Below, piece after piece: positions 25,988 to 36,197 of a stretch of 64,000 bases of DNA. Origin of the DNA: JAGWRI01 sp035700805 (GTDB lineage Bacteria > Gemmatimonadota > Gemmatimonadetes > Gemmatimonadales > Gemmatimonadaceae); contig DASSOG010000032.1 of assembly GCA_035700805.1 (NCBI GenBank), forward strand, positions 1-64,000, given 5' to 3'. Under the pieces are notes generated by a model, which was given only the letters and a program-made list of their open reading frames with translations, did not search any database and was not told where the DNA came from. Position 1 is the first letter of the stretch. The number at the start of each line of letters is the position of its first letter. The position numbers and the translations under genes are program-made.

Positions 25988-28900
25988 GTGCGACTTTCAT
26001 TGTCCTGTCTTGCCCTTGCGGTGGCGGCCTCCGTCGCCCCCACGCCGGCTGCGGCGCAGTCCTCCTCCCTGTACTCCGAGATGCAGTGGCGGTCCATCGG
26101 CCCCGTGCGGGCCGGGCGGGCGCGCGCGGCCGCCGGAGTCTCCGGCTCGCCGAGCATCCTGTATGTCGGCTACGACAACGGTGGCGTCTGGCGCACCACG
26201 GACTACGGCTCCAACTGGGTGCCGCTGTTCGACGCGGAGCCCATCGGCTCCATCGGGGCCATTGCCGTGGCGCCGTCGAACCCCAACGTGATCTACGTCG
26301 GCACCGGCGCGGCGATCATCCGTCCCGACCTGGCCACGGGGAACGGCGTATACAAGTCCACCGATGCGGGCAAGACCTGGACCCACCTGGGGCTGGACGA
26401 CACGCAGATGATCGCGTGGATTGAGGTGGACCCCACGAACCCGGACCGGTTCTTCGTGGCGGCGCTGGGGCACCCATACGGCCCCAACGCGCAGCGGGGC
26501 ATCTTCCGCTCCACTGACGGCGGCAAGACGTTCCAGAAGGTGCTCTACCGCGACGAGTACACCAGCGGAAACGACGTGCGCATCGACCCGCGGAACCCGA
26601 ATGTCGTGTACGCGGCGCTCTGGCAGCAGCAGCAGAGCTTTTCCGAGAGCGGCGAATTTGGCGGCGCGGCCAACGGCATCTACAAGTCCACCGACGGCGG
26701 CGACACCTGGAAGCCCATCGTCAACGGCCTGCCGCCGGTGATCGAGGCCAACCTGGCCATCGCGCCGAGCGACCCGGACCGCATCTATGCCATGATCGCG
26801 GGCCAGGATACCAGCGGCGGACGCGGCGGCCGCGGGCCCAGCACCACGGGCACCGTGCAGCTCTATCGTTCCAACGACGGCGGGGAGCACTGGCACCTGG
26901 CCATCGATGACCCGAGCATTCCCGCCGCGCAGCGCCCGGCCACCGAGGACGCGCGGCCCAACGGCCGCATCGGCGGCGGCGACCTGCCCCCGATCACGGT
27001 GGACCCCCAGAACCCCGATGTCATCTATTCGACATCGGTGGTGCTCTGGCGGACGGAAGACGCCGGCGTGACGTGGAGCGCGGTGCGCGGCGCCCCCGGC
27101 GGCGACGACTATCAGCGTCTGTGGATCGACCCCCACCATTCGAACGTGCTGCTGGTGGTGGCGGACCAGGGCGCCGTGGTCTCCACCAACCGCGGCGAGT
27201 CCTGGAGCAACTGGTACAACCAGCCCACGGCCGCGGTGTACCACGCGTCCACCGACAACGCGTTTCCCTACCGCGTGTGCGGCGGCCAGCAGGACTCCGG
27301 CTCCGCCTGCGTGAAGAGCCGCGGCGACGACGGCGAGATCACGTTCCACGACTGGCACCCGGTGAACATCCAGGAGTACGGCATCGCGGCGCCCGACCCG
27401 CGCGACCCGGACATGGTGTACGGCTCCAGCCGGAGCAACGTCTCGCTGTACAACCGCCACACCGGACAGACCCGCGACGTCGGCCCCGACCTCGGCGGCC
27501 GCGGCGGCGCCTACGCCCGCAACGTGCGCACCATGCCCCTCATCTGGTCGCCCATCGACTCGAACATGCTGTTCTATGCGTCGAACGCCGTGTGGCGCAC
27601 CACCAACCACGCCCATAGCTGGCAGCGCGTCAGCCCCGACCTCACTCGGCAGACCTGGGCCATTCCGGCCAGCGCCGGCAAGTACGCGGAAGGATTCCAG
27701 GTGCGCCCCATGGGCGCCATCACCGCGCTCTCGCCGTCTCCGCGCGACGTGAACGTCATCTGGGCGGGCACCGACGACGGCAACGTCCAGGTGACCTTTG
27801 ACGGCGGCAAGACGTGGAAGAACGTCACCCCCGCTGGCCTCAAGCCGTGGACCCGCATCTACAACATGGACGCCGGCCATTTCTCCACGCAGACGGCGTA
27901 CATCGCGGCTAACACGATGCGCATTGACGACATGAACCCGCACTTCTACCGCACGCACGACGGCGGCAGGACGTGGACCGAGATCAACACCGGCATCACG
28001 CCGGGCGCCGTATCCAACTCCATCCGCGAGGATCCGCGGGTGAAGGGGCTGCTCTACGCGGGCACGGAGACGCAGGTCTGGTTCTCCACCGACGACGGCG
28101 ATCACTGGCAGTCGCTGCGCCAGAACATGCCCGCCATCTCGGTGCGTGATGTCGAGGTGAAGGACGATGCCACGTGCCTGTGCGCCGACCTGATCGCCGG
28201 CACGCATGGGCGCGGCTTCTGGATCCTGGACGACATCACCCCGCTGCGGCAGCTCGCCGCCGCGAGCAAGGCAAGCGACGCGTACCTGTTCAAGCCCATC
28301 ACCGCCGTGCGCGTCCGCTTTGGCACCAACGACCCGACGCCCTGGCCGCCCGAGCTGCCGGCGGGCCAGAACCCGCCCCCGGGCGGCATCCTCGATTACT
28401 ATTTGGCTCATGACGCCAGCGGCCCGGTGAAGCTTGAGATCCTGGACGCGCGTGGCAAGCTCGTCCGCAGCTACTCCAGCACCGATCCGGTGCTCTCGCC
28501 CGACCCCGCCGTGGACCCGGTGGCCTACAACGAAGTCTGCAAGCGCAACCCGCGCGCCCCGGCGTGCGGCCTGCCCCTGTACTGGCCGGCACCCCAGCAG
28601 GTGCTCTCCACGCGGGCCGGCATGCACCGCTTCACGTGGGACCTGCACTTTGACCCGCTGGAAACGGAGCGCGGCGTGCAGGTGGGCAGCAACGCCACCG
28701 GGGCCGTGCCGCATCGCACGTATCCAACGGTGAACGCGCCGTGGGCCCCACCGGGCCGCTACACGGTGCGCCTGACGGTGGGAGGCCGGCAGTACTCGCA
28801 GCCCCTCACGCTCAAGCTCGATCCGCGCGTCACCACGCCGGCCGCCGGCCTGGCGCAGCTCGCCACGCTCACGGTCCAGATGTATGACGGCGCGCGCGAC

Positions 28901-29293
28901 GCGCACACCGCGTTCGTGCAGGCGCGCGACGTGGTAAGCCAGCTCGACAAGCTCTCGGGCGCCGATGTGGAAGCGCTGAAGAAGGACGTGGAGGCCCTCG
29001 CGCCCGCCCCGCCGACCGGCGGCCGCGGCCGTGGGTTCTTTGGCTTTGGACGTGGTGGTGGCCCGGCGGGCCCGCCCACGCTGACCAGCGTGGAGAATTC
29101 GCTCATGTCAGCGGCCATGGCCATGCAGGCCGCGGACGCCACGCCGACGGCCGCGCAGGTGGCGGCCTGCAACTCGGCGCACACCCAGGGCGTTGCCGAG
29201 CTCGCCAGGTGGAATACGCTCAAGTCCACCAGGCTCGCAGCGTTCAATGCAAAGCGGAAGGCCGCCGGACAGCCCACCGTCGTGATTCACTGA
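25988..29293 (+). CDS. exported Asp-box (VPS10/sortilin-like beta-propeller) protein
   Basis: About 1101 residues from a GTG at 25988 with GAGG about 10 bases upstream; a TTG at 25979 is the alternative. Signal peptide RLSLSCLALAVAASVAPTPAAAQ. Residues about 30-770 hold at least nine Asp-box turns (STDAGKTW, STDGGKTF, SNDGGEHW, FDGGKTW, HDGGRTW, TDDGDHW and others), the mark of a sortilin/BNR-type propeller. The later part is a beta-sandwich and helical region with a Gly/Arg/Phe-rich insert near 29020-29075. Proteins of this type are common in Gemmatimonadota and are often annotated as glycosyl hydrolases, but no hydrolase active site is evident. Likely a surface or periplasmic binding protein. 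It ends in a hairpin before the S9 peptidase. Confidence 0.88.
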   Translation: MRLSLSCLALAVAASVAPTPAAAQSSSLYSEMQWRSIGPVRAGRARAAAGVSGSPSILYVGYDNGGVWRTTDYGSNWVPLFDAEPIGSIGAIAVAPSNPNVIYVGTGAAIIRPDLATGNGVYKSTDAGKTWTHLGLDDTQMIAWIEVDPTNPDRFFVAALGHPYGPNAQRGIFRSTDGGKTFQKVLYRDEYTSGNDVRIDPRNPNVVYAALWQQQQSFSESGEFGGAANGIYKSTDGGDTWKPIVNGLPPVIEANLAIAPSDPDRIYAMIAGQDTSGGRGGRGPSTTGTVQLYRSNDGGEHWHLAIDDPSIPAAQRPATEDARPNGRIGGGDLPPITVDPQNPDVIYSTSVVLWRTEDAGVTWSAVRGAPGGDDYQRLWIDPHHSNVLLVVADQGAVVSTNRGESWSNWYNQPTAAVYHASTDNAFPYRVCGGQQDSGSACVKSRGDDGEITFHDWHPVNIQEYGIAAPDPRDPDMVYGSSRSNVSLYNRHTGQTRDVGPDLGGRGGAYARNVRTMPLIWSPIDSNMLFYASNAVWRTTNHAHSWQRVSPDLTRQTWAIPASAGKYAEGFQVRPMGAITALSPSPRDVNVIWAGTDDGNVQVTFDGGKTWKNVTPAGLKPWTRIYNMDAGHFSTQTAYIAANTMRIDDMNPHFYRTHDGGRTWTEINTGITPGAVSNSIREDPRVKGLLYAGTETQVWFSTDDGDHWQSLRQNMPAISVRDVEVKDDATCLCADLIAGTHGRGFWILDDITPLRQLAAASKASDAYLFKPITAVRVRFGTNDPTPWPPELPAGQNPPPGGILDYYLAHDASGPVKLEILDARGKLVRSYSSTDPVLSPDPAVDPVAYNEVCKRNPRAPACGLPLYWPAPQQVLSTRAGMHRFTWDLHFDPLETERGVQVGSNATGAVPHRTYPTVNAPWAPPGRYTVRLTVGGRQYSQPLTLKLDPRVTTPAAGLAQLATLTVQMYDGARDAHTAFVQARDVVSQLDKLSGADVEALKKDVEALAPAPPTGGRGRGFFGFGRGGGPAGPPTLTSVENSLMSAAMAMQAADATPTAAQVAACNSAHTQGVAELARWNTLKSTRLAAFNAKRKAAGQPTVVIH

Positions 29294-29302
29294 TGGCAGG
29301 CG

Positions 29303-29330
29303 GTGCCCCAGGGCATGATCCCTGGGGCAC
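29303..29330 (+). terminator. hairpin between the Asp-box gene and the S9 peptidase
   Basis: Perfect 11-bp stem with a 6-base loop starting 10 bases after the stop at 29293. No U-tract follows. Because upstream ATG candidates for the S9 gene fall in this hairpin, it supports the downstream GTG start. Confidence 0.55.
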
Positions 29331-29356
29331 GCCACCCCCACACATACGAGTTTACC

Positions 29357-32338
29357 GTGCACACACCATCGCTTGCCCGCCCCGCTCGCGCCCGCGCCCA
29401 TACGCTGGGTAGCATTTCACTGATCGCCACGTTCCTGGTCATCGCGGCGCCGCCCATGGCCGCGCGCGCGCAGGCCGGCGCCTCGGAGGCCGGCAAGAAG
29501 GTGCTCACCGTTCCCGACTACGGACGGTGGCGCACCATCAACGGCGAGGAGATCTCCAGCGACGGCCAGTGGGTGGCCTGGATATACCGCTACACCAACG
29601 TGCCGCAGGATGAGGCCAGGCCCGAGCTGCACATCCTGAACGTGCAGTCCAACGCGGATGTGGTCGTGCCGGATGTCTCCAGCGCGCACTTCTCGCCCGA
29701 TGGCCGGTGGATTGCCTATACGGTGGACTCCACCCCACCCAAGGGGCGCGGCGCACGCGGCGGCGGGCAGGCCGGCGGCAGCAGTGGTGGCCGGGGCGGG
29801 AACGCCGGCGCCACCACGCACCATCGCGTGGAACTCCGCGAACTGGCCACAGGCGCCACGCACACCTGGCGCGACATGCAATCCGCGGTGTTCTCCAATG
29901 ACTCCCGCTTTGCGCTGATCCGCGATCGCGCCGCAGCGGGCGGGCGAGGCGGGCGCGGCGGGTTTGGCGGCCGAGGGGGCGCCGAAGGCGCCGAACCGGC
30001 AGCCACCGGGAGCGATGCCGTCCTGTACGACCTCTCCACCGATCGCGGCAGGCTGCTCGGCAGCGTCGGCGACGCGGCCTTCAACCGGGCCGGGACGCTG
30101 CTGGCCTACACCGTGGACGCGACGACCCGCGACGGCAACGGCCTGTACGTGGTGGACCTGGCCACGGGCAACACGCAGGCGCTGGACAACGACGCCAGGA
30201 CGTATGCCCGCCTGGCCTGGGACGACGCCGGCAACGCGCTGGCGGTGCTCAAGGGCGTCCCGGTGCCGAAGATGCGTGAGCGCGACAACACGCTGCTCGT
30301 CGTGCGCGACGTGCGCTCGGCTATTGGTAATCCACAATACAAGGCGGTCACGCTGTCCAATACGGCGGCCGGCTTCACCGCCGGGTGGGTGCTGAGCGAG
30401 CGCGCCCCGCTGTCGTGGAGCGCGGACGACGCCCGCGTGTTCTTTGGCGCCAAGGCGCAGGTGCCGGCGCCCGATACCAGTCGCGCCGCCCGAAGTGATA
30501 CCGTTGCCGACGTGGACATCTGGCGCACCGACGACCGATACATCCAGTCGGAGCAGATGATCCGCGCCAACCGCGACCGGAACCGCACGTACGTACAGGC
30601 GTTCGACGTGGCTCGCGATGCGTTCGTCCCGCTCAGCGATTCCACCATGGGCAGCCTGGAGATCTCCACCGACGGACGCTGGGGCGTGGGACAGGACGAC
30701 CGCGCGTACATCTCCGACTGGAAGCCCTCGGCGGCCGACTTCTATCGCGTGGATCTCGCCACTGGTCAGCGAACGCTGATGTTCAGGAACCAGTTGACGC
30801 AGGGCGCCACGTTCGGCATCTCGCCGGACGGCAAGACGTTCCTGTACTGGAAGGACGCAAAGTTCCAGGCATACAACCTCGCGGCGGGCACCTCGACCAC
30901 GCTGGGCGCCGATGCCCCGAACTTTGTGAACACCGACTTCGACTACCCGGGCCCCAAGCCCTCATGGGGCGTGGCCGGGTACTCGGCTGACGGGAAGAGC
31001 GTGATCGTGCAGGACAAGTACGACCTGTGGACGCTGCCGCTGGATGGCAAGGGCTCGGCGCGGGACATCACCGGTGGCTACGGGCGCCAGAACCGCGTCA
31101 CCCTTCGGCTCACGCGCTTCGCGCCCATGGACTCCACCGCCGGACGCGCCGAGCGGACGGGCGAGGTGTACGACCTGGGCAAGCCGCAGTCGCTCGCCGC
31201 GTTTGGCGACACCACCAAGCAGGCCGGCTTTTTCACGCTGGACGGCGGCCGGGTGACCAAGCTGTTCCTGGATGACGCCTCGTACGACACGCCAGCCAGG
31301 GCGGCCCACGCCGATCGCTACCTGTACACGCGCGAGACGTTCACCCAGGCTCCCGACCTGCGCCTGGCCGGCGCCGCGCTGGCCAATGCGCGCCAGATCA
31401 CGAACTCCAACCCGCAGCAGGCCGAATATCGCTGGGGGCACAGCAAGCTGTTCGACTACGTGGACCGCAAGGGCCACAAGCTGCAGGGCATGCTCTGGAT
31501 TCCCGACGACTACCAGCCGGGCCAGAAGCGCCCGGGCCTGGTGACCTTCTACGAGAAGCAATCCCAGAACGTATATCACTACCCCATGCCGGAGCTGCTG
31601 GTGAGCATGGGTCGCGCGGCCATCGAGGCCGTGAGCCGCGGCTACGTCGTGGTGGTGGCTGACGTGTACTACAACACGGGCAGCTCGCACAATGACCAGC
31701 TCGACTGCGTGGAGGCCGCCACGCGCAAGGCCATCCAGCTTGGGTACCTGGACCCGAAGCACATCGGGTTGCATGGCCACAGCTACGGCGGCGAGGGCGC
31801 CGCGTACATCGGCACGAAGTCGCGCCTGTTCGCGGCCGTGGGCGAGGGCGCCGGCGTGACGGACACCTATACCGACTTCAGCCAGGAGTGGGGCTGGTCT
31901 TACCAGGTGAGCGGCGGCTCGGGCCAGAACGGGAATCAGTATTACATGTACGGCCAGGGCCGGTGGGGCTTCTCACCCTGGGAGCGCCCGGACGTGTACC
32001 ATGACGAGTCGGCGCTCACGCACGTGCCGGAAGTCACGCAGCCGTTCCTGATCATGCACGGCACGGCCGACCCCACCGTCAACTTTATTGAAAGCCTCAA
32101 CTTCTACAACGCGCTGCGCTTCAACGGCAAGACGGCGTACCTGCTGGCGTACATTGACGCCGGGCACCACGTGAGCACCATCGGCGACCGGCGCGACCTG
32201 ACCACGCGCTTCTTCCAGTACTTTGACCATTACCTGATGGGGACCCCGGCGCCGGACTGGATGACCAAGGGCGTGCCCTTCCTCAAGAAGGCCGAGCTCA
32301 TGAACCCGGGGCCCGACTCCGCCGACGGCGGTCACTGA
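29357..32338 (+). CDS. S9 family (prolyl oligopeptidase-type) secreted peptidase
   Basis: About 993 residues from a GTG at 29357, chosen because it follows the hairpin at 29303-29330 and opens a signal peptide ending APPMAARAQA. The N-terminal two thirds is a WD40-like propeller that gates the active site. The C-terminal alpha/beta-hydrolase domain has the nucleophile in HGHSYGGEGA (Ser about 809), Asp in HGTADPTVNF (about 905) and His in DAGHHVS (about 937). Two Gly/Arg-rich inserts interrupt the propeller (about 29742-29812 and 29934-29995). The enzyme should cleave oligopeptides in the periplasm or outside. It pairs functionally with the S10 and M14 peptidases in this window. Confidence 0.93.
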   Translation: MHTPSLARPARARAHTLGSISLIATFLVIAAPPMAARAQAGASEAGKKVLTVPDYGRWRTINGEEISSDGQWVAWIYRYTNVPQDEARPELHILNVQSNADVVVPDVSSAHFSPDGRWIAYTVDSTPPKGRGARGGGQAGGSSGGRGGNAGATTHHRVELRELATGATHTWRDMQSAVFSNDSRFALIRDRAAAGGRGGRGGFGGRGGAEGAEPAATGSDAVLYDLSTDRGRLLGSVGDAAFNRAGTLLAYTVDATTRDGNGLYVVDLATGNTQALDNDARTYARLAWDDAGNALAVLKGVPVPKMRERDNTLLVVRDVRSAIGNPQYKAVTLSNTAAGFTAGWVLSERAPLSWSADDARVFFGAKAQVPAPDTSRAARSDTVADVDIWRTDDRYIQSEQMIRANRDRNRTYVQAFDVARDAFVPLSDSTMGSLEISTDGRWGVGQDDRAYISDWKPSAADFYRVDLATGQRTLMFRNQLTQGATFGISPDGKTFLYWKDAKFQAYNLAAGTSTTLGADAPNFVNTDFDYPGPKPSWGVAGYSADGKSVIVQDKYDLWTLPLDGKGSARDITGGYGRQNRVTLRLTRFAPMDSTAGRAERTGEVYDLGKPQSLAAFGDTTKQAGFFTLDGGRVTKLFLDDASYDTPARAAHADRYLYTRETFTQAPDLRLAGAALANARQITNSNPQQAEYRWGHSKLFDYVDRKGHKLQGMLWIPDDYQPGQKRPGLVTFYEKQSQNVYHYPMPELLVSMGRAAIEAVSRGYVVVVADVYYNTGSSHNDQLDCVEAATRKAIQLGYLDPKHIGLHGHSYGGEGAAYIGTKSRLFAAVGEGAGVTDTYTDFSQEWGWSYQVSGGSGQNGNQYYMYGQGRWGFSPWERPDVYHDESALTHVPEVTQPFLIMHGTADPTVNFIESLNFYNALRFNGKTAYLLAYIDAGHHVSTIGDRRDLTTRFFQYFDHYLMGTPAPDWMTKGVPFLKKAELMNPGPDSADGGH

Positions 32339-32360
32339 CCCCGAGCCCCACGCTGACGCA

Positions 32361-32393
32361 CTGGCGGGCGGCCCGGACCCGGCGCCCGCCCAG
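32361..32393. terminator. bidirectional hairpin between convergent genes
   Basis: Inverted repeat CTGG-CGGGCG / CGCCCG-C-CCAG: a 10-bp stem with one bulged base and a 12-base loop, lying between the S9 peptidase stop and the OPT transporter stop. No U-tract on either side. Confidence 0.4.
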
Positions 32394-32436
32394 TCGCGTC
32401 ATCCGCCACCAACCCTCACGCCCCCACCACGGCTCC

Positions 32437-34398
32437 CTACACGCCCGGTCGTACCGCGCGTGATCGCTGCAGCATCCAGCGATAAAGATACGCGATCGCC
32501 AATACGAAGCCGAGCACCCCAAGCAGGGGCGCCGGGGCAAACGTGGCTGACACGAGGCCGATCGGCGCCTCCTTCACCAGCCCGACGATGAGCCCGGCGT
32601 TGGCCACGCCCCACAGGCTCTCGCCCACGATCAGCCCCGACGCCACCAGCGTCCCCAGCCGGCTGGCGCGCTCCGGATCCGGCATGGACTTCACCCGGCC
32701 CTCATACCAGTGGGCCAGGATGGCGCCCACCACGACGGCGAACGTCGCCGACATCGGCAGGTAGATGCCGATACCCACGGCCAGCGGCGGGATGCGCAGC
32801 TTCTTGAGGCCGCCCAGGGCCTCGTCCATCAGGATCAGCCCCACGCCCACCAGGCCGCCCACGCCGAGCATCTGCCATTCCAGGTTGCCGCCAATCACCC
32901 CCTGCGCCAGCGCCGCGATCAGCGTGGCCTGAGGGGCCGGCAACGGATTCTCGGCGATCACTCCCACATTGGGCGCGCCGGCAAATCCGTACGCGTGGGC
33001 CAGCAGGTTGAGCACCCACGGGATTACCAGCGCGCCGGCGAACACGCCAACTATGAGCGCAATCTGCTGACGCCGCGGCGATGCGCCCACGAGCTGGCCC
33101 GTCTTGAGGTCCTGCAGGTTGTCGTTGGAGATCGTAGCGCAGGCAAAGACAATGGAGGTGACAAAGAGCGCGAACGCCACGAGGGCCGGCTTCAATTCAG
33201 GCGTGGGACGCACCACCACCGCGACGAGGGCCGCGCAGATGACGATGGACAGGATGCCGATGCCCGAGATCGGGCTGTTGGACGACCCGATGAGCCCGGC
33301 CATGTACCCGCAGATACCGGCCACCACGAACCCGACCACCACCACAAAGGGCACCGACACCATCGTCAGGATCAGCGCATGATCGGCCAGCGGCGTGGAG
33401 CGCGCAAAGCGCCACGCCAGCACCCCGGTCAGCGCCGCGCACGCCACCGCGATGGGCAGGATCCACCGTGGCGACAGGTCGCGGTCGGTTTCGTCCTCGG
33501 TGGCCTCGGCTCGTGACGCCATGAGCGTACTCACCAGCCCGCTGACCACCGGCCGCGTGAGCCGAGCCAGCGTGTAGATGGCCGCGATACCGATGGCCCC
33601 CGCGCCAATGAAGCGCACCTGCGTGGACCAGATGTGCGCGGTATTCGCGGCCAGTGTCGCGCCGGCCACCGCCGGATGCAGGGCCGTGAGGATCGGCACG
33701 GCAATCACCCACGCAATGATGAGCCCCGTGAGCATCGCCATGCCCACCGAAAGCCCCACCAGGTGGCCGGCGCCCACCAGCGCCAGCGACCAGGCAATCT
33801 GGTAACCGCTGGCCGCGGAACCCATGATCGGGAAGTAGCCGGTGAGCCCGCCCGCGAGCAGGCGCGTGGCGGAAAGGATGGCCAGCCCGCCCGAGGCGAC
33901 GGACCCCAGGATCACCGCCGTCAGCCCCTCACGCGCCTCGCCGGAGTCCGTGCCCGCGTCGCCGCGCGTCCCGGAACCCACCCGCAGCACCTCGGCCGCC
34001 GCTACGCCTTCGGGATACGGCAGGTCTGAATGCGTCACCAGCGCTCGGCGCAGCGGGATGGTGAACAGCACCCCGAGCACGCCGCCACTCACGCAGATCA
34101 GGAACGACTCCCAGAAGGGAAACCCCGTCCAGTAGCCCACGATCACCAGGCCCGGCAGGACGAAGATGAGCGCGGACAGCGTCCCCGCGGCCGACGCCAC
34201 CGTCTGCACGATGTTGTTCTCGAGGATGGACGAGTCCTTCACGGTGCTCAGCACCGCCATCGAGATGACCGCGGCGGGAATGGACGACGCGAAGGTCAGG
34301 CCGACCTTGAGGCCCAGGTAGACGTTGGCCGCGGTGAACGCGACGGTGATGACCGCTCCGAGGATCAGGCCGCGGAGGGTGAGTTCCCGTGGTTGCAT
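32437..34398 (-). CDS. OPT-family oligopeptide transporter
   Basis: 653 residues from the ATG at 34398 (MQPRELTLRGLILGAVIT), the typical OPT N-terminus. The protein is almost entirely membrane-spanning, with about 14-16 segments. Conserved family segments include NVYLGLKVGLTFASSIPAAV, the NNIVQTVASAAGT stretch, LPYPEGVAAAEVL and SNDNLQDLKTGQLVGA. These proton-coupled importers take up oligopeptides or metal-chelate peptides across the inner membrane. Convergent with the S9 peptidase, so products of extracellular peptide cleavage could be its cargo; that link is inference. No recognisable Shine-Dalgarno sequence precedes the chosen start. Confidence 0.93.
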   Translation of the reverse strand: MQPRELTLRGLILGAVITVAFTAANVYLGLKVGLTFASSIPAAVISMAVLSTVKDSSILENNIVQTVASAAGTLSALIFVLPGLVIVGYWTGFPFWESFLICVSGGVLGVLFTIPLRRALVTHSDLPYPEGVAAAEVLRVGSGTRGDAGTDSGEAREGLTAVILGSVASGGLAILSATRLLAGGLTGYFPIMGSAASGYQIAWSLALVGAGHLVGLSVGMAMLTGLIIAWVIAVPILTALHPAVAGATLAANTAHIWSTQVRFIGAGAIGIAAIYTLARLTRPVVSGLVSTLMASRAEATEDETDRDLSPRWILPIAVACAALTGVLAWRFARSTPLADHALILTMVSVPFVVVVGFVVAGICGYMAGLIGSSNSPISGIGILSIVICAALVAVVVRPTPELKPALVAFALFVTSIVFACATISNDNLQDLKTGQLVGASPRRQQIALIVGVFAGALVIPWVLNLLAHAYGFAGAPNVGVIAENPLPAPQATLIAALAQGVIGGNLEWQMLGVGGLVGVGLILMDEALGGLKKLRIPPLAVGIGIYLPMSATFAVVVGAILAHWYEGRVKSMPDPERASRLGTLVASGLIVGESLWGVANAGLIVGLVKEAPIGLVSATFAPAPLLGVLGFVLAIAYLYRWMLQRSRAVRPGV

Positions 34399-34636
34399 GA
34401 GGTGCGGAGTTCGGGGTGGGCAGGAGGGAGGTGGGCCGCGCAAACTTGGGCGGCGAGACCCGAGGGCGCCAGCGCACGACCATCAGGAGTCCACCGGTGA
34501 CGGGCGTCACCAGTTGCGGGGTCTGTCCCGGTGGCGCGGCCCTTTGGGATATATGGTCCCCCTTGCGACGGGTCCGCAAGCACACGACTATAGGCCGCTC
34601 TCTGCTGTTCCCTTCCTCATCATTCGGAGCTCACGC

Positions 34637-35113
34637 ATGCCAATCCCCTTCCCAACCCGCCGTTCCGTCACCGCCCTCGCCTTTGCCGCCGCCGCCATGC
34701 TGGCCGTGGCCTGCGGCAGCGACTCCGCCACGGGCCCCACGGGCGCCGACCTGATGGGCACCTGGAACCTCCAGACTGTCAATGGCCAGCCACTGCCCTT
34801 TCACCTTCCGGCCTACGAGGGGACGGACTCCGTGGTCATGAACAGCGGGACGCTGACGCTCACCCCCAGCACCTGGTCGTTCACGGGGTCGATCGTCGCC
34901 TACGCGCAGGGCATGACAATTCCCACCTCTACGCCGGCTGGCGGGACGTACACGCAGAGTGGCAACTCGCTGACCTTCATGAGCGGGGCAGAAAGCTCGG
35001 ACGTCCATGTGACCGTGGACGGCAATACGCTGACCGCGGCCGGGGTGGAACTGGGCGGTGGTGCCGCCGGCGGCGACACCACGACGTACACCCTGGTATT
35101 CAAGAAACAGTAA
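34637..35113 (+). CDS. small hypothetical lipoprotein
   Basis: 158 residues from the ATG at 34637, with CGGAG upstream. A signal peptide ends AAAMLAVACGSDSATGP (Cys about 26). The mature protein is a short beta-barrel or sandwich starting LMGTWNLQTVNGQPLPF, with a run of alternating beta strands (GTLTLTPSTWSFTG, GTYTQSGNSLTFM). This recalls the lipocalin-like small lipoproteins frequent in Gemmatimonadota. No enzymatic motif. Convergent with the alcohol dehydrogenase gene, 13 bases apart, and divergent from the OPT transporter. Confidence 0.82.
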   Translation: MPIPFPTRRSVTALAFAAAAMLAVACGSDSATGPTGADLMGTWNLQTVNGQPLPFHLPAYEGTDSVVMNSGTLTLTPSTWSFTGSIVAYAQGMTIPTSTPAGGTYTQSGNSLTFMSGAESSDVHVTVDGNTLTAAGVELGGGAAGGDTTTYTLVFKKQ

Positions 35114-35126
35114 CTCCAGACCGACG

Positions 35127-36197
35127 TCAGGCTTTCCCGCCCTCGCGCCTCCCCCCGCGCGCCGGCAGGATCACGCTGCGGGTCCGCCCGCGGAACTCCG
35201 CCAGGGCATCCAGGCGCTCGTTGATGGCGCCGGCGTCCAGCGGGGCCTGGTCCGTGATGACACTTTCCAGATCCAGCACCCCGCGTTCCGCGAAGCCCAT
35301 CAAGGTCACCAGCTCGCTGCGCCGATGGTCCGACACGCCCACGATCTCCACTTCCCGCCCGATGACCGTGGGATAGCTGGGCACCGCAAAGGGCGTGGCC
35401 GTGATGCCCGCCAGCGCCAGCCGCCCCTGCACGGCCAGCGCCCCCACGGCCTGCGTCTGCACCTCGGGCACCCCCGTGAACTCGAGCGCCACATCCACGC
35501 CGCGCCCGGCCGTGAGGTCCAGCAACTGCTTGTCCGCTGGCCCCTGGCGCGCATCCACCGGCACGGCGCCATACCCACGCGCCGCCACCAGCTTGGCTGA
35601 GTCCACATCCACCGCAAAGACCTGCGCCGCCCCGCACGCTTGCGCCAGTTGGATGGCCGACATCCCCAGCCCGCCCGCGCCGAATACGGCCACGCGATCC
35701 CCCGCGGCCACGCGCGCCTTGTTCAGCGCATGGAACGCCGTGCTCGTGGAACACATCATGATGGCTGCTACCTGCGGGCTCACGGACTGGGCAATGGGAA
35801 TCGCATTGCGCGCCGGCGCCACCACGTACTCGGCGTACCCGCCGTGGGCGTGCTTGCCCACCATGCGCCCCTTGCCGCAGAACTGCTCCAGGCCCTGGAT
35901 GCAGTACTCACAGTCGCCGCATGTGAACAGGTAGTGGACGGCCACGCGATCGCCCACCGCCACTCTGTCCACTCCCGGGCCAAGGGCATCCACCTCACCG
36001 GCAATCTCGTGGCCGAGTGTGATGGGCAGGAAGGCGACACCCGCCGTACCCGCGCGATAGTGCGCATCCGAATGACAGATCCCCGCCGCCAGCACGCGCA
36101 CCCGGATCTCGCCGGGCCCGGGCTCCGGCCGCTCGACCTCACGGAGCTCCAGTGGCTGGCCGGTGGCCACGAGCTGCACCGCGCGCATCGTCGTCAT
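35127..36197 (-). CDS. zinc-dependent alcohol dehydrogenase (MDR family)
   Basis: 356 residues. Catalytic zinc ligands are visible in AGICHSDAHYRAG (Cys) and ITLGHEIAGEV (His, Glu); the structural zinc is held by four Cys in CGDCEYCIQGLEQFC. The Rossmann motif FGAGGLGMSAIQLA is followed by an acidic residue (VDVDSAKL), indicating NAD preference. It oxidises a primary or secondary alcohol; the substrate is unknown. Its start codon overlaps the stop of the threonine ammonia-lyase by four bases (ATGA), so it is translationally coupled to that gene. A role in reducing or oxidising products of the 2-oxobutanoate branch is possible but unproven. Confidence 0.93.
   Translation of the reverse strand: MTTMRAVQLVATGQPLELREVERPEPGPGEIRVRVLAAGICHSDAHYRAGTAGVAFLPITLGHEIAGEVDALGPGVDRVAVGDRVAVHYLFTCGDCEYCIQGLEQFCGKGRMVGKHAHGGYAEYVVAPARNAIPIAQSVSPQVAAIMMCSTSTAFHALNKARVAAGDRVAVFGAGGLGMSAIQLAQACGAAQVFAVDVDSAKLVAARGYGAVPVDARQGPADKQLLDLTAGRGVDVALEFTGVPEVQTQAVGALAVQGRLALAGITATPFAVPSYPTVIGREVEIVGVSDHRRSELVTLMGFAERGVLDLESVITDQAPLDAGAINERLDALAEFRGRTRSVILPARGGRREGGKA

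Noticed and set aside
25997..28906. 969-codon minus-strand frame opposite the Asp-box gene
   Set aside because: Composition dominated by Arg, Ala, Val, His and Gly without any domain; the plus-strand frame has a signal peptide and Asp boxes.
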